Positions 35,858-44,227 are shown, counted from the stretch's first letter. The stretch is DNA of 64,000 bases from Aeromonas fluvialis (GCF_000819885.1 NZ_CDBO01000052.1:21943-85942), one strand, 5' to 3'. A program made the numbers and translations. Notes: generated from the sequence alone by a model not told the origin.

Positions 35858-36505
35858 ATGATCTTGTTGGTCGGTGGAGAGAAGGGGGGGAGTGGCAAGA
35901 GCTGCCTGGCACAAAACCTGGCGGTCTACCTCAGATCCCAATTTCAGGGGGAGGTATTGCTGGTCGACTGCGACCCGCAGCGCACCACCTCTGACTGGAT
36001 TCAGGAACGCAATGACAACCCGGAGCTGCCACAAATCAACTGCGTTCAGCTCTATGGCAATATTCGCAACGACCTGCTCAGCCTGAAAAACCGCTACGAC
36101 TACGTCATCGTCGATTGCGGCGGGCAAGACAACCGGGCTCTGCGCTCCACCATGGCTGTCGCCACCCACGCCCTGATCCCCTTGCGCCCGAAACGCCGCG
36201 ACCTCAAGACCCTGCCCCACATGGAAGATCTCATCACCACCTGCAAGATGGTCAATCCGACGCTCAATGCAGCAGTAGTGCTGACCCAGTGTCCCGCCCT
36301 GCCCAATCAGGTAAAACGCATTCTGGAGGCGAAAGAGGTTTGCTCCTCGTTCGGTGTCGACGTCCTGAACGCCATCACCTATGGCCGCAACGTCTATGAC
36401 GACAGCGAAGAGAAGGGACTGTCGGTGATGGAGATCGAGCCGGATGGCAAATCCGCCGAAGAGATCCGGACCATCGCCAAAGAGTTCCTGCAAGTGGGGG
36501 TGTGA
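35858..36505 (+). CDS. ParA/MinD-type Walker ATPase
   Basis: A 215-residue ATPase of the ParA superfamily. The deviant Walker A KGGSGKS has the signature Lys at residue 9 and the P-loop Lys at 14. Walker A' is LLVDCDPQRTTSDW (about 34-47) and Walker B is YVIVDCGGQD. It has no N-terminal DNA-binding extension, like the short type Ib ParA proteins (ParF, about 206 residues) that work with a ribbon-helix-helix ParG. Its stop codon is one base from the next start, so the two genes are translationally linked. It is not the chromosomal ParA/Soj near oriC, which pairs with ParB. Role unknown: DNA partition, positioning of a complex, or a relic of a plasmid system. Confidence 0.85.
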   Translation: MILLVGGEKGGSGKSCLAQNLAVYLRSQFQGEVLLVDCDPQRTTSDWIQERNDNPELPQINCVQLYGNIRNDLLSLKNRYDYVIVDCGGQDNRALRSTMAVATHALIPLRPKRRDLKTLPHMEDLITTCKMVNPTLNAAVVLTQCPALPNQVKRILEAKEVCSSFGVDVLNAITYGRNVYDDSEEKGLSVMEIEPDGKSAEEIRTIAKEFLQVGV

Positions 36506-36506
36506 G

Positions 36507-36875
36507 ATGGGTCTGGCCGATCTGAAGAAAAAGCACCAGCTGCATCACCAGAAAAAGTTCACCGTCGACGAATTTATCGAAGATGCGGAGTTCTATGCCA
36601 AGGGCAAACCCAAGGTGGTCAGCCTTGAACTGGGCTTGCATCGTGATGAAGCCTTGTCGGCGCTGGCCTTTATCGAGAGTGGCGAGCACCTGAAGCCCAG
36701 CTACAAAAAGGCCACCTTCTCCATGAGCACGGTGGCCATCGATGAGCTGGGTAATCTGACCCAGCAAGACGGCATGAACAAGTCCCTGTTGCTGCGCCTC
36801 TTTACCCACTACTTCTCTTCGTTGACTCCTGAAGAGCGCCAGACCATCTATGAGCGACTCAACCAGCGCTCATAA
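36507..36875 (+). CDS. Partner of the ParA-like ATPase, probable ribbon-helix-helix protein
   Basis: A 122-residue protein starting at ATG 36507, one base after the ATPase stop. The N-terminal 65 residues are charged (KKKHQLHHQKK near 7-17). Residues 66-105 read as a ribbon-helix-helix unit: strand KKATFSMS, helix TVAIDELGNLTQQ, the turn DGMN, and helix KSLLLRLFTHYF. ParG-type centromere-binding partners have the same order, a flexible N-terminus then a ribbon-helix-helix. This fold call is by eye and needs testing. No function is established. Confidence 0.65.
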   Translation: MGLADLKKKHQLHHQKKFTVDEFIEDAEFYAKGKPKVVSLELGLHRDEALSALAFIESGEHLKPSYKKATFSMSTVAIDELGNLTQQDGMNKSLLLRLFTHYFSSLTPEERQTIYERLNQRS

Positions 36876-37181
36876 TCTCTCCATTCAGCTACTCTTTATG
36901 TGCCTCGCCTACTCACCCCGAATGACCATCATCAGACTGCAAAATCTGTTTCTGAAGCAACCAAAACGCCGTGTAAGAGATCTGCCATTACATATGTAAG
37001 CCAACAGCCGAAAAGATCCCCGAGATAATCGGAAGATAAGATCTTAAAATATGAAGAAGATCAACTTAACTAGCTGTTTATAAATTAATAAATCGAAACG
37101 CACTACTTTCGAAATGGCTAATGACAAAAACGTTTTCCAATCTGACGTTGTAGCCGGTTAGAAAATCCTTATAGTTACTCA
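36876..37181 (+). other. AT-rich region upstream of the CsrB-type RNA
   Basis: About 300 bp with no gene. It contains the UvrY/GacA-like site at 36972-36989 followed by the palindrome TTACATATGTAA (36987-36998), AT-rich stretches typical of H-NS or IHF-bent promoters, and a promoter-like pair TTGTAG (37148-37153), 16-bp spacer, TATAGT (37170-37175). Confidence 0.6.
36972..36989 (+). promoter_or_regulatory. UvrY/GacA-like site upstream of the CsrB-type RNA
   Basis: TGTAAGAGATCTGCCATT. The first 12 bases equal one half of the E. coli UvrY-binding inverted repeat of csrB (TGTGAGAGATCTCTTACA, read on the other strand). It lies about 200 bp before the predicted RNA start, close to the distance in E. 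coli csrB. The same 18-mer with one change is present upstream of the CsrC-type RNA at 40766-40783. Confidence 0.7.
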
Positions 37182-37457
37182 TGCACGGACGCAATGAAGT
37201 CGGTCAGGAAGATTGGCTGCCAGGGTTGGGCAAATGGACTCACCACAGGATGTGGTAAAGGACACCTCCCAGGATGGAGAAAGTGCGACGAGACAGGATG
37301 ACTCGTCAGGCCAAGATGGCTAAAGGACACCCCAAAGGATTGGGAAGGGGAAACCTAAAGGAAGAGGTAAACAGTCAGGGATTGCAGGGAGCAACTTCGT
37401 TCAAGGATCTGAGCGATACGACTACCGGGGGCGACGCAAGTCGCCCCCATCTTTTTA
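37182..37457 (+). ncRNA. csrB: CsrB-type CsrA-sequestering small RNA
   Basis: About 275 nt with around 14 GGA motifs, many as CAGGATG or AAAGGACA and several in predicted hairpin loops (CCACAGGATGTGG, CGAGACAGGATGACTCG). This is the signature of CsrB/CsrC/RsmY RNAs, which bind and titrate the translational regulator CsrA. The start is set by TTGTAG-16-TATAGT; the end is the terminator GGGGGCGAC/GTCGCCCCC plus T-run. A 78-codon frame inside is a shadow without a ribosome site. Between the ParA pair and hemN; the name is by structure, since E. coli csrB is elsewhere. Confidence 0.88.
37427..37456 (+). terminator. Terminator of the CsrB-type RNA
   Basis: GGGGGCGAC, GCAA loop, GTCGCCCCC then ATCTTTTT. 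Confidence 0.9.
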
Positions 37458-37545
37458 TCTGCTTTTCACCGCCCCATTGCTTGCCTCAGCCCACGGCCTT
37501 CTTGCCATAATCTTCCCGACCCTCTGCTTAAGCAAAAATAGATAT

Positions 37546-37574
37546 GAAAAGGGCGCCACGATGGCGCCCTTCTC
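37546..37574 (-). terminator. Terminator of hemN
   Basis: On the minus strand GGGCGCCA/TGGCGCCC around TCG followed by TTTTC, 24 bp after the hemN stop. Confidence 0.85.
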
Positions 37575-37597
37575 TGTTTTCTGATCGGCAAACAAGC

Positions 37598-38971
37598 TTA
37601 TATCACGCGAGAGAACTGCTGCTGGCGCGCCTTGTTGCGCAAGTACACGTCGAAACACATGCAGATATTGCGGATCAGCAGCTGCCCCGTGGAGGAGACC
37701 TCCAGACCATCCTCCGTCATACGCACCAATCCATCGTTGATGAAGGTCTGCAGCAGCTTGAGATCGTCGGCAAAATATTCTCTGAAATTGAGCCCGTGCG
37801 CCTGTTCGACAACGGCAAAGTTCAGACGGAAATCACAGATAAGCCGCTTGATCACCTCGCGGCGGATCAGGTCATCCTGATTGAGCGAGCAGCCTTTCCA
37901 CTGGGCATGACCCAGCTCGCCAACCTGAGCGTAATACGCCTTGAGCTCTTTCTGATTCTGGGAGTAGGCATCACCGATCATGCTGATGGAGGAGACCCCC
38001 AGTCCCAGCAGATCGCAATCTCCCTGGGTGGTATAGCCCTGGAAGTTGCGGTGCAGCTTGCCCTCGCGCTGCGCCACCGCCAGCTCGTCATCGGGTTTGG
38101 CAAAATGGTCCATGCCGATGAACTGGTAACCCTGACCGGTGAGGAAGGCGATGGTATCCTGCAGCATGGCCAGCTTCTCCTGCGGAGCGGGCATGTCGAC
38201 CTCTTTCAGCTTGCGCTGGGCAGCGAAGCGACTCGGCAGATGGGCATAGTTAAAGATAGAGAGGCGGGCGGGATCCGTCTTGATCACCTCTTCCAGCGTA
38301 TGGTGGAAGCTAGCACGATCCTGATGTGGCAGGCCATAGATCAGGTCGAGGTTGGTCGAGCGGAAGCCAAGTTCACGGGCCCGCTCCAGCATGGCCTTAA
38401 TAAAGTCGTTGTCCTGCTCGCGGTTGACCGCGACCTGTACATCCTTGTTGAAATCCTGCACCCCGAGGCTGATACGGTTGAAGCCGACGTCTCGCAATAC
38501 ATCCAGCATGGTGATGGCGATCTCGCGTGGATCGACCTCGATACTGAACTCCCCTTCCTCGGCGAACCGGAAGTGTTCACGCAGCATGGCCATCAGACGA
38601 CGTGTCTGCGCCTCACCCAGATAGGTCGGTGTACCGCCCCCCCAGTGCAGCTGGGTGACCAGACGATGCTTGAAGAGCGGAGCCTGTGCCTTGATCTCCT
38701 GCTCGAGGTAGTCGAGATACTCGTCAGCCTTGTGCTGATGGCGGGTAATGACCTTGTTGCAGCCGCAGTAATAACAGAGCTTGTGACAGAAAGGGATGTG
38801 CACGTAGAGCGACAGATTGCGCTCAGGGTACTGGCCGGCTGCACGGACAAAATCCTGATAGCCGAAGCTCTCGTTAAACTCCAGCGCGGTGGGATAAGAG
38901 GTGTATCTTGGGCCGCTGTAGTTATATTTTTCGATCAGGGCCTGATCCCACACTATCTGTTCTGCTTGCAC
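37598..38971 (-). CDS. hemN: Oxygen-independent coproporphyrinogen III oxidase
   Basis: A 457-residue radical-SAM enzyme that converts coproporphyrinogen III to protoporphyrinogen IX without oxygen. The 4Fe-4S motif CHKLCYYCGC (CX3CX2C) is near residue 62. GGGTPTYL and SIEVDPRE follow, and the C-terminal HemN domain ends the protein. Length equals E. coli HemN (457). It is convergent with the CsrB-type RNA and followed upstream by DUF2489 and yihI on the same strand, as in E. coli. The oxygen-dependent partner hemF is also in the window. Confidence 0.95.
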   Translation of the reverse strand: MQAEQIVWDQALIEKYNYSGPRYTSYPTALEFNESFGYQDFVRAAGQYPERNLSLYVHIPFCHKLCYYCGCNKVITRHQHKADEYLDYLEQEIKAQAPLFKHRLVTQLHWGGGTPTYLGEAQTRRLMAMLREHFRFAEEGEFSIEVDPREIAITMLDVLRDVGFNRISLGVQDFNKDVQVAVNREQDNDFIKAMLERARELGFRSTNLDLIYGLPHQDRASFHHTLEEVIKTDPARLSIFNYAHLPSRFAAQRKLKEVDMPAPQEKLAMLQDTIAFLTGQGYQFIGMDHFAKPDDELAVAQREGKLHRNFQGYTTQGDCDLLGLGVSSISMIGDAYSQNQKELKAYYAQVGELGHAQWKGCSLNQDDLIRREVIKRLICDFRLNFAVVEQAHGLNFREYFADDLKLLQTFINDGLVRMTEDGLEVSSTGQLLIRNICMCFDVYLRNKARQQQFSRVI

Positions 38972-39005
38972 GCTCGCTTCCTCTCTTGTTGTTATCGACG
39001 GCTCG

Positions 39006-39458
39006 TCAGCCTAGCCGGAAATCCTTCAGCTGGGCCACATCCTTGAGGATCTGAGCCTCCAGCTCGGCCTCGTAGCCGCTGCGTTCGAGATCCATCTTCA
39101 TCACTTCATTGCGCTTGAGGGCACGTCTGGCCTCATGAGTCGGCATATCTTTCACCTTCTCATACAGCCCGTACAGACCCGGGAACTCGGCAACGAACGC
39201 TCGCCCCCCCTTGATCTGCAACGCATCAAGCAGATTGGTCAGCCGAATGGCGCCTTCGGAGTAATCACACTGCCCCTCCTGCACCGCATGGGCAATGACC
39301 CGCACACTATCCAGAATTCGCTCATTGCGGGCCGCAATCGCCTGTAACTGCATTGAGTGCTGTCTTTTGAGTCTCGCCAGCAGCATACCCGCATAGATGG
39401 CCAGCCCTGACAAAATCAGGCCGCCCAACAGGGTGGCCAGCATCCATCCACTCATCAC
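39006..39458 (-). CDS. DUF2489 single-pass membrane protein
   Basis: A 150-residue protein with one N-terminal membrane helix (about residues 5-27), then a charged helical cytoplasmic domain (RNERILDSVRVIAHAVQEGQ). It matches the DUF2489 family found next to yihI and hemN in gammaproteobacteria. It overlaps the yihI stop by four bases (ATGA), indicating coupling. Function unknown. Confidence 0.8.
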   Translation of the reverse strand: MMSGWMLATLLGGLILSGLAIYAGMLLARLKRQHSMQLQAIAARNERILDSVRVIAHAVQEGQCDYSEGAIRLTNLLDALQIKGGRAFVAEFPGLYGLYEKVKDMPTHEARRALKRNEVMKMDLERSGYEAELEAQILKDVAQLKDFRLG

Positions 39459-40042
39459 TTTTTCTTCGGCTCAGGCTTTGGTTCCGGTTTGAAATCGACC
39501 TGGTTGAAACGATCCCACAACTCCTCTTCGGAGGCCGGTTTTTGCTCGTCGAACTCGGCGTCATCGCCATCATCAAACGGCAGCTCATCATCTTCATCAT
39601 CATCGTTGTCGATGATGCCCAGCTCATCCATCAGCTCCTGATAACGGTCGACGCGCTGATCAACCCAGGCCTGCTCGGTCGCTTCCAGGGTTTCACCGGC
39701 ATCCAGACGATCCAGCAGATCATTCAAGCGGTCATCGTTTTCGATGGAAGCCAGCTCCTGCTCGGGCGTCATCACCAGCTTCTTCTCTTTCACCGCCTTG
39801 GGTGCTGCCGGCTTCTTCTGTTTGTCATCTACCACCAGTACTACCTGCTTGCGGGAACCGATACGCGGATCTTTGGACTGGCTGTTGCCAGATTTGTTCT
39901 TCGACTGTTCAACTTGCTGACGAGAACCAGCCTTCAGGCCCTTGCGCTTGGCAGCCCGTTTACGCTCACGGCCTTCCTGAGCACTGACATCAGATTCTTT
40001 GCGCTTGCCAGTAGGCTTGCGAGTGGGTTGTTTAGCAGACAT
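39455..40042 (-). CDS. yihI: Der GTPase-activating protein YihI
   Basis: A 195-residue protein: a basic, disordered N-terminal half (KKPTRKPTGKRKE-like, with RIGSRKQVVLVVDDKQKKP) and an acidic C-terminal half (EDDELPFDDGDD). It ends in Lys and Pro repeats. YihI stimulates the GTPase Der in 50S ribosome assembly. Its place between hemN and csrC/engB is the E. coli order. Confidence 0.88.
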   Translation of the reverse strand: MSAKQPTRKPTGKRKESDVSAQEGRERKRAAKRKGLKAGSRQQVEQSKNKSGNSQSKDPRIGSRKQVVLVVDDKQKKPAAPKAVKEKKLVMTPEQELASIENDDRLNDLLDRLDAGETLEATEQAWVDQRVDRYQELMDELGIIDNDDDEDDELPFDDGDDAEFDEQKPASEEELWDRFNQVDFKPEPKPEPKKK

Positions 40043-40249
40043 GAATGGCTAACTCCGAAAATAACTGGTTTGACCCGTACCCGGGATGATCTCACCCGGT
40101 GGGATACGATGCGAGGAACAGTAAGGCTGGAACAAGAGCAGGATCCCGTACCAATCCGGCCCAATCAGGCCACTGAACACCGCAGGATCGGTATCCTCTG
40201 GGCATGTTGCTGGTATTTTGACACAGAATGGCTAATCGGGTTAATGACC

Positions 40250-40279
40250 CAAAAGAAAAAAGGCAGCCGAAGCTGCCTT
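40250..40279 (-). terminator. Terminator of the CsrC-type RNA
   Basis: On the minus strand AAGGCAGC, TTCG loop, GCTGCCTT then TTTTCTTTT. Confidence 0.9.
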
Positions 40280-40630
40280 GATATGATCACGGGAGCACTA
40301 TCCTGAATGTCAAAACAATCTGTTTCGTCCGCTCAGTGACAGCGTGTCGCCGCATCATATCGTGGTGTGGTCATCCTGACCTTATATTGGTCGTTCCTGA
40401 ATGTGCGCGTGCCTGTTTGACCCGTCTCGACCGCATCCTGCCATCGTGCCGGGGAGTCTGCATCCCGCAACCCCATCCCGCTCCGGAGATGGTCACCATC
40501 CTGATCCTTCAATCCTTTGCCAGCTCATCCGAGCCCATGGCATCCCGCCACGCCAGCCATCCTCTGCTCACAACGTCCTGTGGTGAAACCGCAACCCAAT
40601 CCTGCGGGTGAATCCATTGAGTCTACTGTA
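40253..40630 (-). ncRNA. csrC: CsrC-type CsrA-sequestering small RNA
   Basis: About 375 nt with around 17 GGA motifs on the minus strand (for example CAGGATTG, CAGGACG, AAAGGATTGAAGGATCAGGATGG, CAGGATGACC, CAGGATAG). It starts a few bases after TATAGA (40636-40641) and ends in a strong terminator. It lies between yihI and the cytochrome c4/engB genes; E. coli csrC lies between yihI and yihA (engB), so synteny agrees. It is predicted to titrate CsrA together with the CsrB-type RNA 3 kb away. No protein frame here has a ribosome site. Confidence 0.88.
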
Positions 40631-40765
40631 TCAACTCTATAAAGCGGCTCAATCCACTCAAAACATTATCAACCGGCCGAAAAATATCAATATTCACATA
40701 ATTAATTGATAAGTAATGATTATTTATTATTGCATGCAATTTTATGAGCCTTGGCCTGCCTTGAG

Positions 40766-40783
40766 AATGGGAGATCTCTTACA
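40766..40783 (-). promoter_or_regulatory. UvrY/GacA-like site upstream of the CsrC-type RNA
   Basis: Minus strand TGTAAGAGATCTCCCATT, centred about 145 bp before the predicted RNA start. The first 13 bases match the E. coli UvrY site of csrB (TGTAAGAGATCTCTCACA on this strand). It differs at one base from the site at 36972-36989 before the CsrB-type RNA and has the same orientation relative to its RNA. Confidence 0.72.
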
Positions 40784-40820
40784 GAACGGGGGGATTAAAC
40801 CGAGAATTATCTGAAAGCCA

Positions 40821-40852
40821 TAAAAACAACGGGGAGCCCAGGCTCCCCGTTT
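40821..40852 (-). terminator. Terminator of the cytochrome c4 gene
   Basis: On the minus strand ACGGGGAGCC/GGCTCCCCGT then TGTTTTTATGG, 28 bp after the gene. Confidence 0.85.
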
Positions 40853-40879
40853 CAACTCAAATCGACCGTATCGACTATA

Positions 40880-41497
40880 TCAGTGCAGACCCGCCACATA
40901 TTTGGAGAGGGCTTCGATATCCTGATCAGTCAGTTTCTTGGCAACGTCCCGCATCATGCCATTCGGATCGTTGTCACGCGTCCCGGCACGGAATGCGGTG
41001 AGCTGAGCCTTGATATAGGCAGGGTGCTGGCCAGACAGGTTGGGATACTTGGCCTGTTCGATACCCGAGCCACGGGGACCATGACAAGCCGTACAGGCTG
41101 CCAGACCGCGACTCACATCACCACCCATATAGAGTGCCTTGCCCGCTTCGACCACGTCGTCAGGGACAGCGATAGGGGTAACCTTCAGGCTGGAGAAATA
41201 AGCCGCCAGGTCATCCATGTCCTGTTCCGACAAAGGTAACGCCATCGGCCCCATCACTGGCGCAACCCGGCCAATTTGACCAGAAGCGGCAGCCTTCAGT
41301 TCAACTAACTGCTTTTTGATATATGATGCGTGCTGACCAGCAATTTTGGGGTACATATCAACCAGGCTGTTTCCGTCCGGTCCATGACAAGCCGCACAAA
41401 CGGCAGCCTTGGTTTGTCCCGCAGCGGCATCGCCCTTGGCTTGTGCCATCCCCGTTACGCCAACCATCAGAGCAAGAGTAATGACTAGGTTCTTCAT
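40880..41497 (-). CDS. Dihaem cytochrome c4
   Basis: A 205-residue periplasmic c-type cytochrome. It has a signal peptide (MKNLVITLALMVGVTGMAQA, cleavage near residue 20) and two haem-binding motifs, CAACH in the first half (AAVCAACHGPDGNS) and CTACH in the second (LAACTACHGPRGSG). Met ligands are likely in the MGPMALP and GMMRDVA loops. It passes electrons to terminal oxidases. Divergent from engB, an order shared with other gammaproteobacteria. ATG at 41497 gives a proper signal peptide. Confidence 0.92.
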   Translation of the reverse strand: MKNLVITLALMVGVTGMAQAKGDAAAGQTKAAVCAACHGPDGNSLVDMYPKIAGQHASYIKKQLVELKAAASGQIGRVAPVMGPMALPLSEQDMDDLAAYFSSLKVTPIAVPDDVVEAGKALYMGGDVSRGLAACTACHGPRGSGIEQAKYPNLSGQHPAYIKAQLTAFRAGTRDNDPNGMMRDVAKKLTDQDIEALSKYVAGLH

Positions 41498-41639
41498 GGC
41501 GTTCCAACTTTTCGTTATTAGGCTTCCAGATCCCATGCCGCTGAAGGCATGTTAAAATAAACGTGTTTAAGCGACGCTATTTTACACCATTTTACAAAAA
41601 AGTAACTCTATAACCCTCTATCTCCATGGGGAATTTACG

Positions 41640-42296
41640 TTGGATACACAAACTCTGAATTTCAATAAGGTGCATTTTGTGACCAGCGCACCCGACATCC
41701 GTCACCTGCCAAATGATGGGGGTGTCGAGATCGCGTTTGCCGGCCGTTCCAACGCCGGTAAGTCATCTGCATTGAACACCTTAACCAAACACAAGAACCT
41801 GGCGCGCACCAGTAAGACACCCGGCCGTACCCAGCTGATCAACCTGTTTGAGCTGGAGCCGGGCAAGCGTCTGGTCGACTTGCCGGGTTATGGTTATGCG
41901 CAAGTTCCGCTCGAAATGAAGCTCAAGTGGCAAAAGTCACTGGCAGAGTATCTGCAGCGCCGTGAGTCATTGAAAGGTCTGGTGATCCTGATGGACATCC
42001 GCCACCCGCTCAAAGAAACCGACATGAACATGCTGGAGTGGAGCTCGCACCGTCAGTTGCCCGTCATGTTGTTGCTGACCAAGGCCGACAAACTGAGCCC
42101 GGGTCCGCGCAACAACCAGGTGATCAAGGTGCGCCAGGCCGTTGCCAACCTCGGCTCCCAGATCCAGGTTGAAGCATTCTCCTCCCTCACCAATATCGGT
42201 GTGGAGAAGCTGGCGCAAACCCTGACCGAATGGTACGTCAGTGGTGACGATACCGACCTGCTGGACGCTGACCAACAGCAACCTGCCGAGGAGTAA
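41640..42296 (+). CDS. engB: Ribosome-biogenesis GTPase EngB (YihA)
   Basis: A 218-residue GTPase needed for 50S subunit assembly. G1 GRSNAGKSS is near residue 34, G3 DLPGYGYA near 83 and G4 TKADKLS near 151. The start is TTG at 41640, which gives the E. coli-like N-terminus; there is no suitable ATG. The C-terminal tail is acidic and Gln-rich ([10 protein letters not shown]). Its stop codon sits in the loop of a GAGGAGTA/TACTCCTC stem-loop (42287-42307). Confidence 0.93.
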   Translation: MDTQTLNFNKVHFVTSAPDIRHLPNDGGVEIAFAGRSNAGKSSALNTLTKHKNLARTSKTPGRTQLINLFELEPGKRLVDLPGYGYAQVPLEMKLKWQKSLAEYLQRRESLKGLVILMDIRHPLKETDMNMLEWSSHRQLPVMLLLTKADKLSPGPRNNQVIKVRQAVANLGSQIQVEAFSSLTNIGVEKLAQTLTEWYVSGDDTDLLDADQQQPAEE

Positions 42297-42308
42297 TCTA
42301 CTCCTCGC

Positions 42309-42742
42309 TCTCCTTGCAATTGGCGGAGCACTCCTCCGCTGATTGAAAGGGTTTCAGATTGCCGCTTTCACCTGCCTCACGACAAACACCCTGCATTTGC
42401 CTCCCCTGCTATATCCAATACTGCTTACAGTTCATATAGATAGGCAGTTAATTCACACAAAGAATTAACTTAAGGCGGCGTTGATAGCGTTTTCAAATTC
42501 GTTCTTTCAAAACGAACCAGAATTACAAAAAGAGACAAAAATGAAATTTAATTACAAGATCTAACCGAAAGGGATAAAAATGAGGCCGGACGACAGTGAT
42601 GCCATCCAGCCTGAAATAATAAGTTCAAAAAATTGGGAAGAAGCTGAATCTTGAGTACCAGACGACAGGTATTCCTCAAGAAGCAGCCTCATTCTATCAA
42701 ATGCATCGCCAATTTAAAGCATTTACTCTAAATGATGCGCAT
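42309..42742 (+). other. Gap between engB and the Spot 42 gene
   Basis: About 430 bp, low in GC, with no convincing gene. Two tiny plus-strand frames follow purine-rich sequences: a seven-codon frame at 42541 and a 24-codon frame at 42580-42654 (MRPDDSDAIQPEII...) after AAAGGG. Neither has a recognisable homologue. In E. coli polA lies on the other side of spf; here it does not. Confidence 0.4.
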
Positions 42743-42847
42743 AAAAAAACACCCCGACGAGAACCTCATCGGGGCAGCTATTCAGCCACATTCAATTACG
42801 TGAAATAAAAGGTCTGAAAGATAGAACATCTTACCTCTGTACCCTAC
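42743..42847 (-). ncRNA. spf: Spot 42 small RNA
   Basis: About 105 nt. The 5' part, GTAGGGTACAGAGGTAAGAT followed by GTTCTATCTTTCAGACC, is identical over long stretches to E. coli Spot 42, as is the central TTTCACGTAAT. The terminator differs in sequence (GCCCCGATGAG/CTCGTCGGGG then T-run) but not in position. A -10 box TACAGT lies at 42855-42860. Spot 42 base-pairs with mRNAs through Hfq to repress secondary metabolism when cAMP-CRP is low. Adjacent to engB, as in E. coli. Confidence 0.95.
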
Positions 42848-42948
42848 GCAGACAACTGTACAGCAAAGCAGCAGAAAGTGAAAGTAATTTATGTAATTTA
42901 GTTTCACAACTTACGGATTAAGAAAAAATCTTTTATTTTCATGCAGAT

Positions 42949-42979
42949 AAAAAAATCCCCAGTACGAATACCGGGGAGT
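42949..42979 (-). terminator. Terminator of aroE-yrdB
   Basis: On the minus strand ACTCCCCGGTA/TACTGGGGAT-like stem followed by seven T residues. A second weak hairpin (ACTAACTAG/CTAGCTAGT) lies between it and yrdB at 42991-43023. Confidence 0.8.
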
Positions 42980-43072
42980 TATAAAGGTGACTAGCTAGCA
43001 CTTCCTCAACTATCTAGTTAGTCAGCGCCATTCCAAAGTAGTTCCGCTACAAAACAAAAAAACTTTGAAAAA

Positions 43073-43333
43073 TTAGAGATAGATGGCGCCATCTTCGGCA
43101 AATGATTGTTCTTCAATGAGTTTTTCAGCTATATCTTCAATGTCAAAACGCATGCTTTCGAAGGCCCGGACTATGTCATCCTCTCTCGTCAGTGCCAGAC
43201 CGGTCATTTTTTCCAGTCGCCGCTGACTGATGTAACAATCGATCAGCGCGCCCATCTGTTGGGCAGGAAAACGCACACGCTGTTCGTCCGTTTGCCACTC
43301 CATCAGATCGGGAAACAGAATACCCTGGTTCAT
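43073..43333 (-). CDS. yrdB: DUF1488 protein YrdB
   Basis: An 86-residue cytoplasmic protein of the DUF1488 family (E. coli YrdB, 85 residues). The N-terminal [28 protein letters not shown] and a helical C-terminus are typical. It overlaps the aroE stop by four bases (ATGA), as in E. coli. Function unknown. Confidence 0.85.
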   Translation of the reverse strand: MNQGILFPDLMEWQTDEQRVRFPAQQMGALIDCYISQRRLEKMTGLALTREDDIVRAFESMRFDIEDIAEKLIEEQSFAEDGAIYL

Positions 43334-44154
43334 ATCACCCCCAAGTTACGCTTCAACTCTCTCAATACCTGTTTAGTCCCGGGACGAATTCCACGCCACA
43401 CGGTGAATGCTTCGGCAGCCTGCTCCACCAGCATGCCCAGTCCATCCATGGTCTGACGGGCCCCATGCTGTTTGGCCCAACTGATAAAGGCGGTATCGGA
43501 TGCACCATACATCATGTCATAGATGGCGATATCAGGATGGACCAGGGCGGGAGCCAGTGGTGGCAACTCCCCCTGCAGGCTGGCAGAAGTGGAGTTGATG
43601 ATGAGATCGAACGGTCCGGCCAATTGCTCATAGGTCTGAGCTGTAACCGCTCCCAGATCGTGGAATTCAGCGGCCAGCTGCTCCGCTTTTCCGTGCGTCC
43701 GATTCGCGATGACCAGCGTGCCCGGCTGCTCGGCCAGCAGCGGTGCCAGCGCACCACGAGCAGCACCTCCGGCACCCAGCAGCAGGATCCGGCTGTCGGC
43801 CAGCGTCACGCCATGAGACTTGAGGTCAGCAACCAGCCCGGCACCATCAGTATTGTCGCCCAGCAGTACGCCATCATCGGTCAGCTTGATGGTATTGACC
43901 GCGCCCGCCCGCTTGGCCCTCGGGCTCAAGCGATCGACCAGAGTGAATGCCTGCTCTTTGAAGGGGACAGTAACATTGCAGCCCTTGCCCCCTTGGGCAA
44001 AGAAGGCCCGCAGGACTTGGCTAAACTCGTCGACGGCGGGTTCAGCCAGCCCATACTCCAGCTCTTGCTGGGTTTGTCTGGCAAACAGGGTGTGAATGAA
44101 GGGGGACTTGCTGTGGCGCACCGGGTGGCCAAAAACCAGATAACGATCCATCAA
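43330..44154 (-). CDS. aroE: Shikimate dehydrogenase
   Basis: A 274-residue NADPH-dependent enzyme of the shikimate pathway that reduces 3-dehydroshikimate. The substrate site NVTVPFKE carries the catalytic Lys near residue 65, NTDGAGL has the catalytic Asp, and [12 protein letters not shown] is the NADP site. It is first gene of aroE-yrdB. Confidence 0.95.
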   Translation of the reverse strand: MMDRYLVFGHPVRHSKSPFIHTLFARQTQQELEYGLAEPAVDEFSQVLRAFFAQGGKGCNVTVPFKEQAFTLVDRLSPRAKRAGAVNTIKLTDDGVLLGDNTDGAGLVADLKSHGVTLADSRILLLGAGGAARGALAPLLAEQPGTLVIANRTHGKAEQLAAEFHDLGAVTAQTYEQLAGPFDLIINSTSASLQGELPPLAPALVHPDIAIYDMMYGASDTAFISWAKQHGARQTMDGLGMLVEQAAEAFTVWRGIRPGTKQVLRELKRNLGVI

Positions 44155-44227
44155 AGAGTTCCATCAGAGGGCAATATTCCGATTTAACGGGTTTTCGCAC
44201 TCGGGAACAAGCCGAATATCGGCCAGC

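Noticed and set aside
37274..37510. 78-codon frame over the CsrB-type RNA
   Set aside because: No ribosome site, low-complexity product, and the sequence is explained by the GGA-rich RNA and its terminator.
40336..40611. 91-codon frame over the CsrC-type RNA
   Set aside because: No ribosome site; antisense to the GGA-rich RNA.
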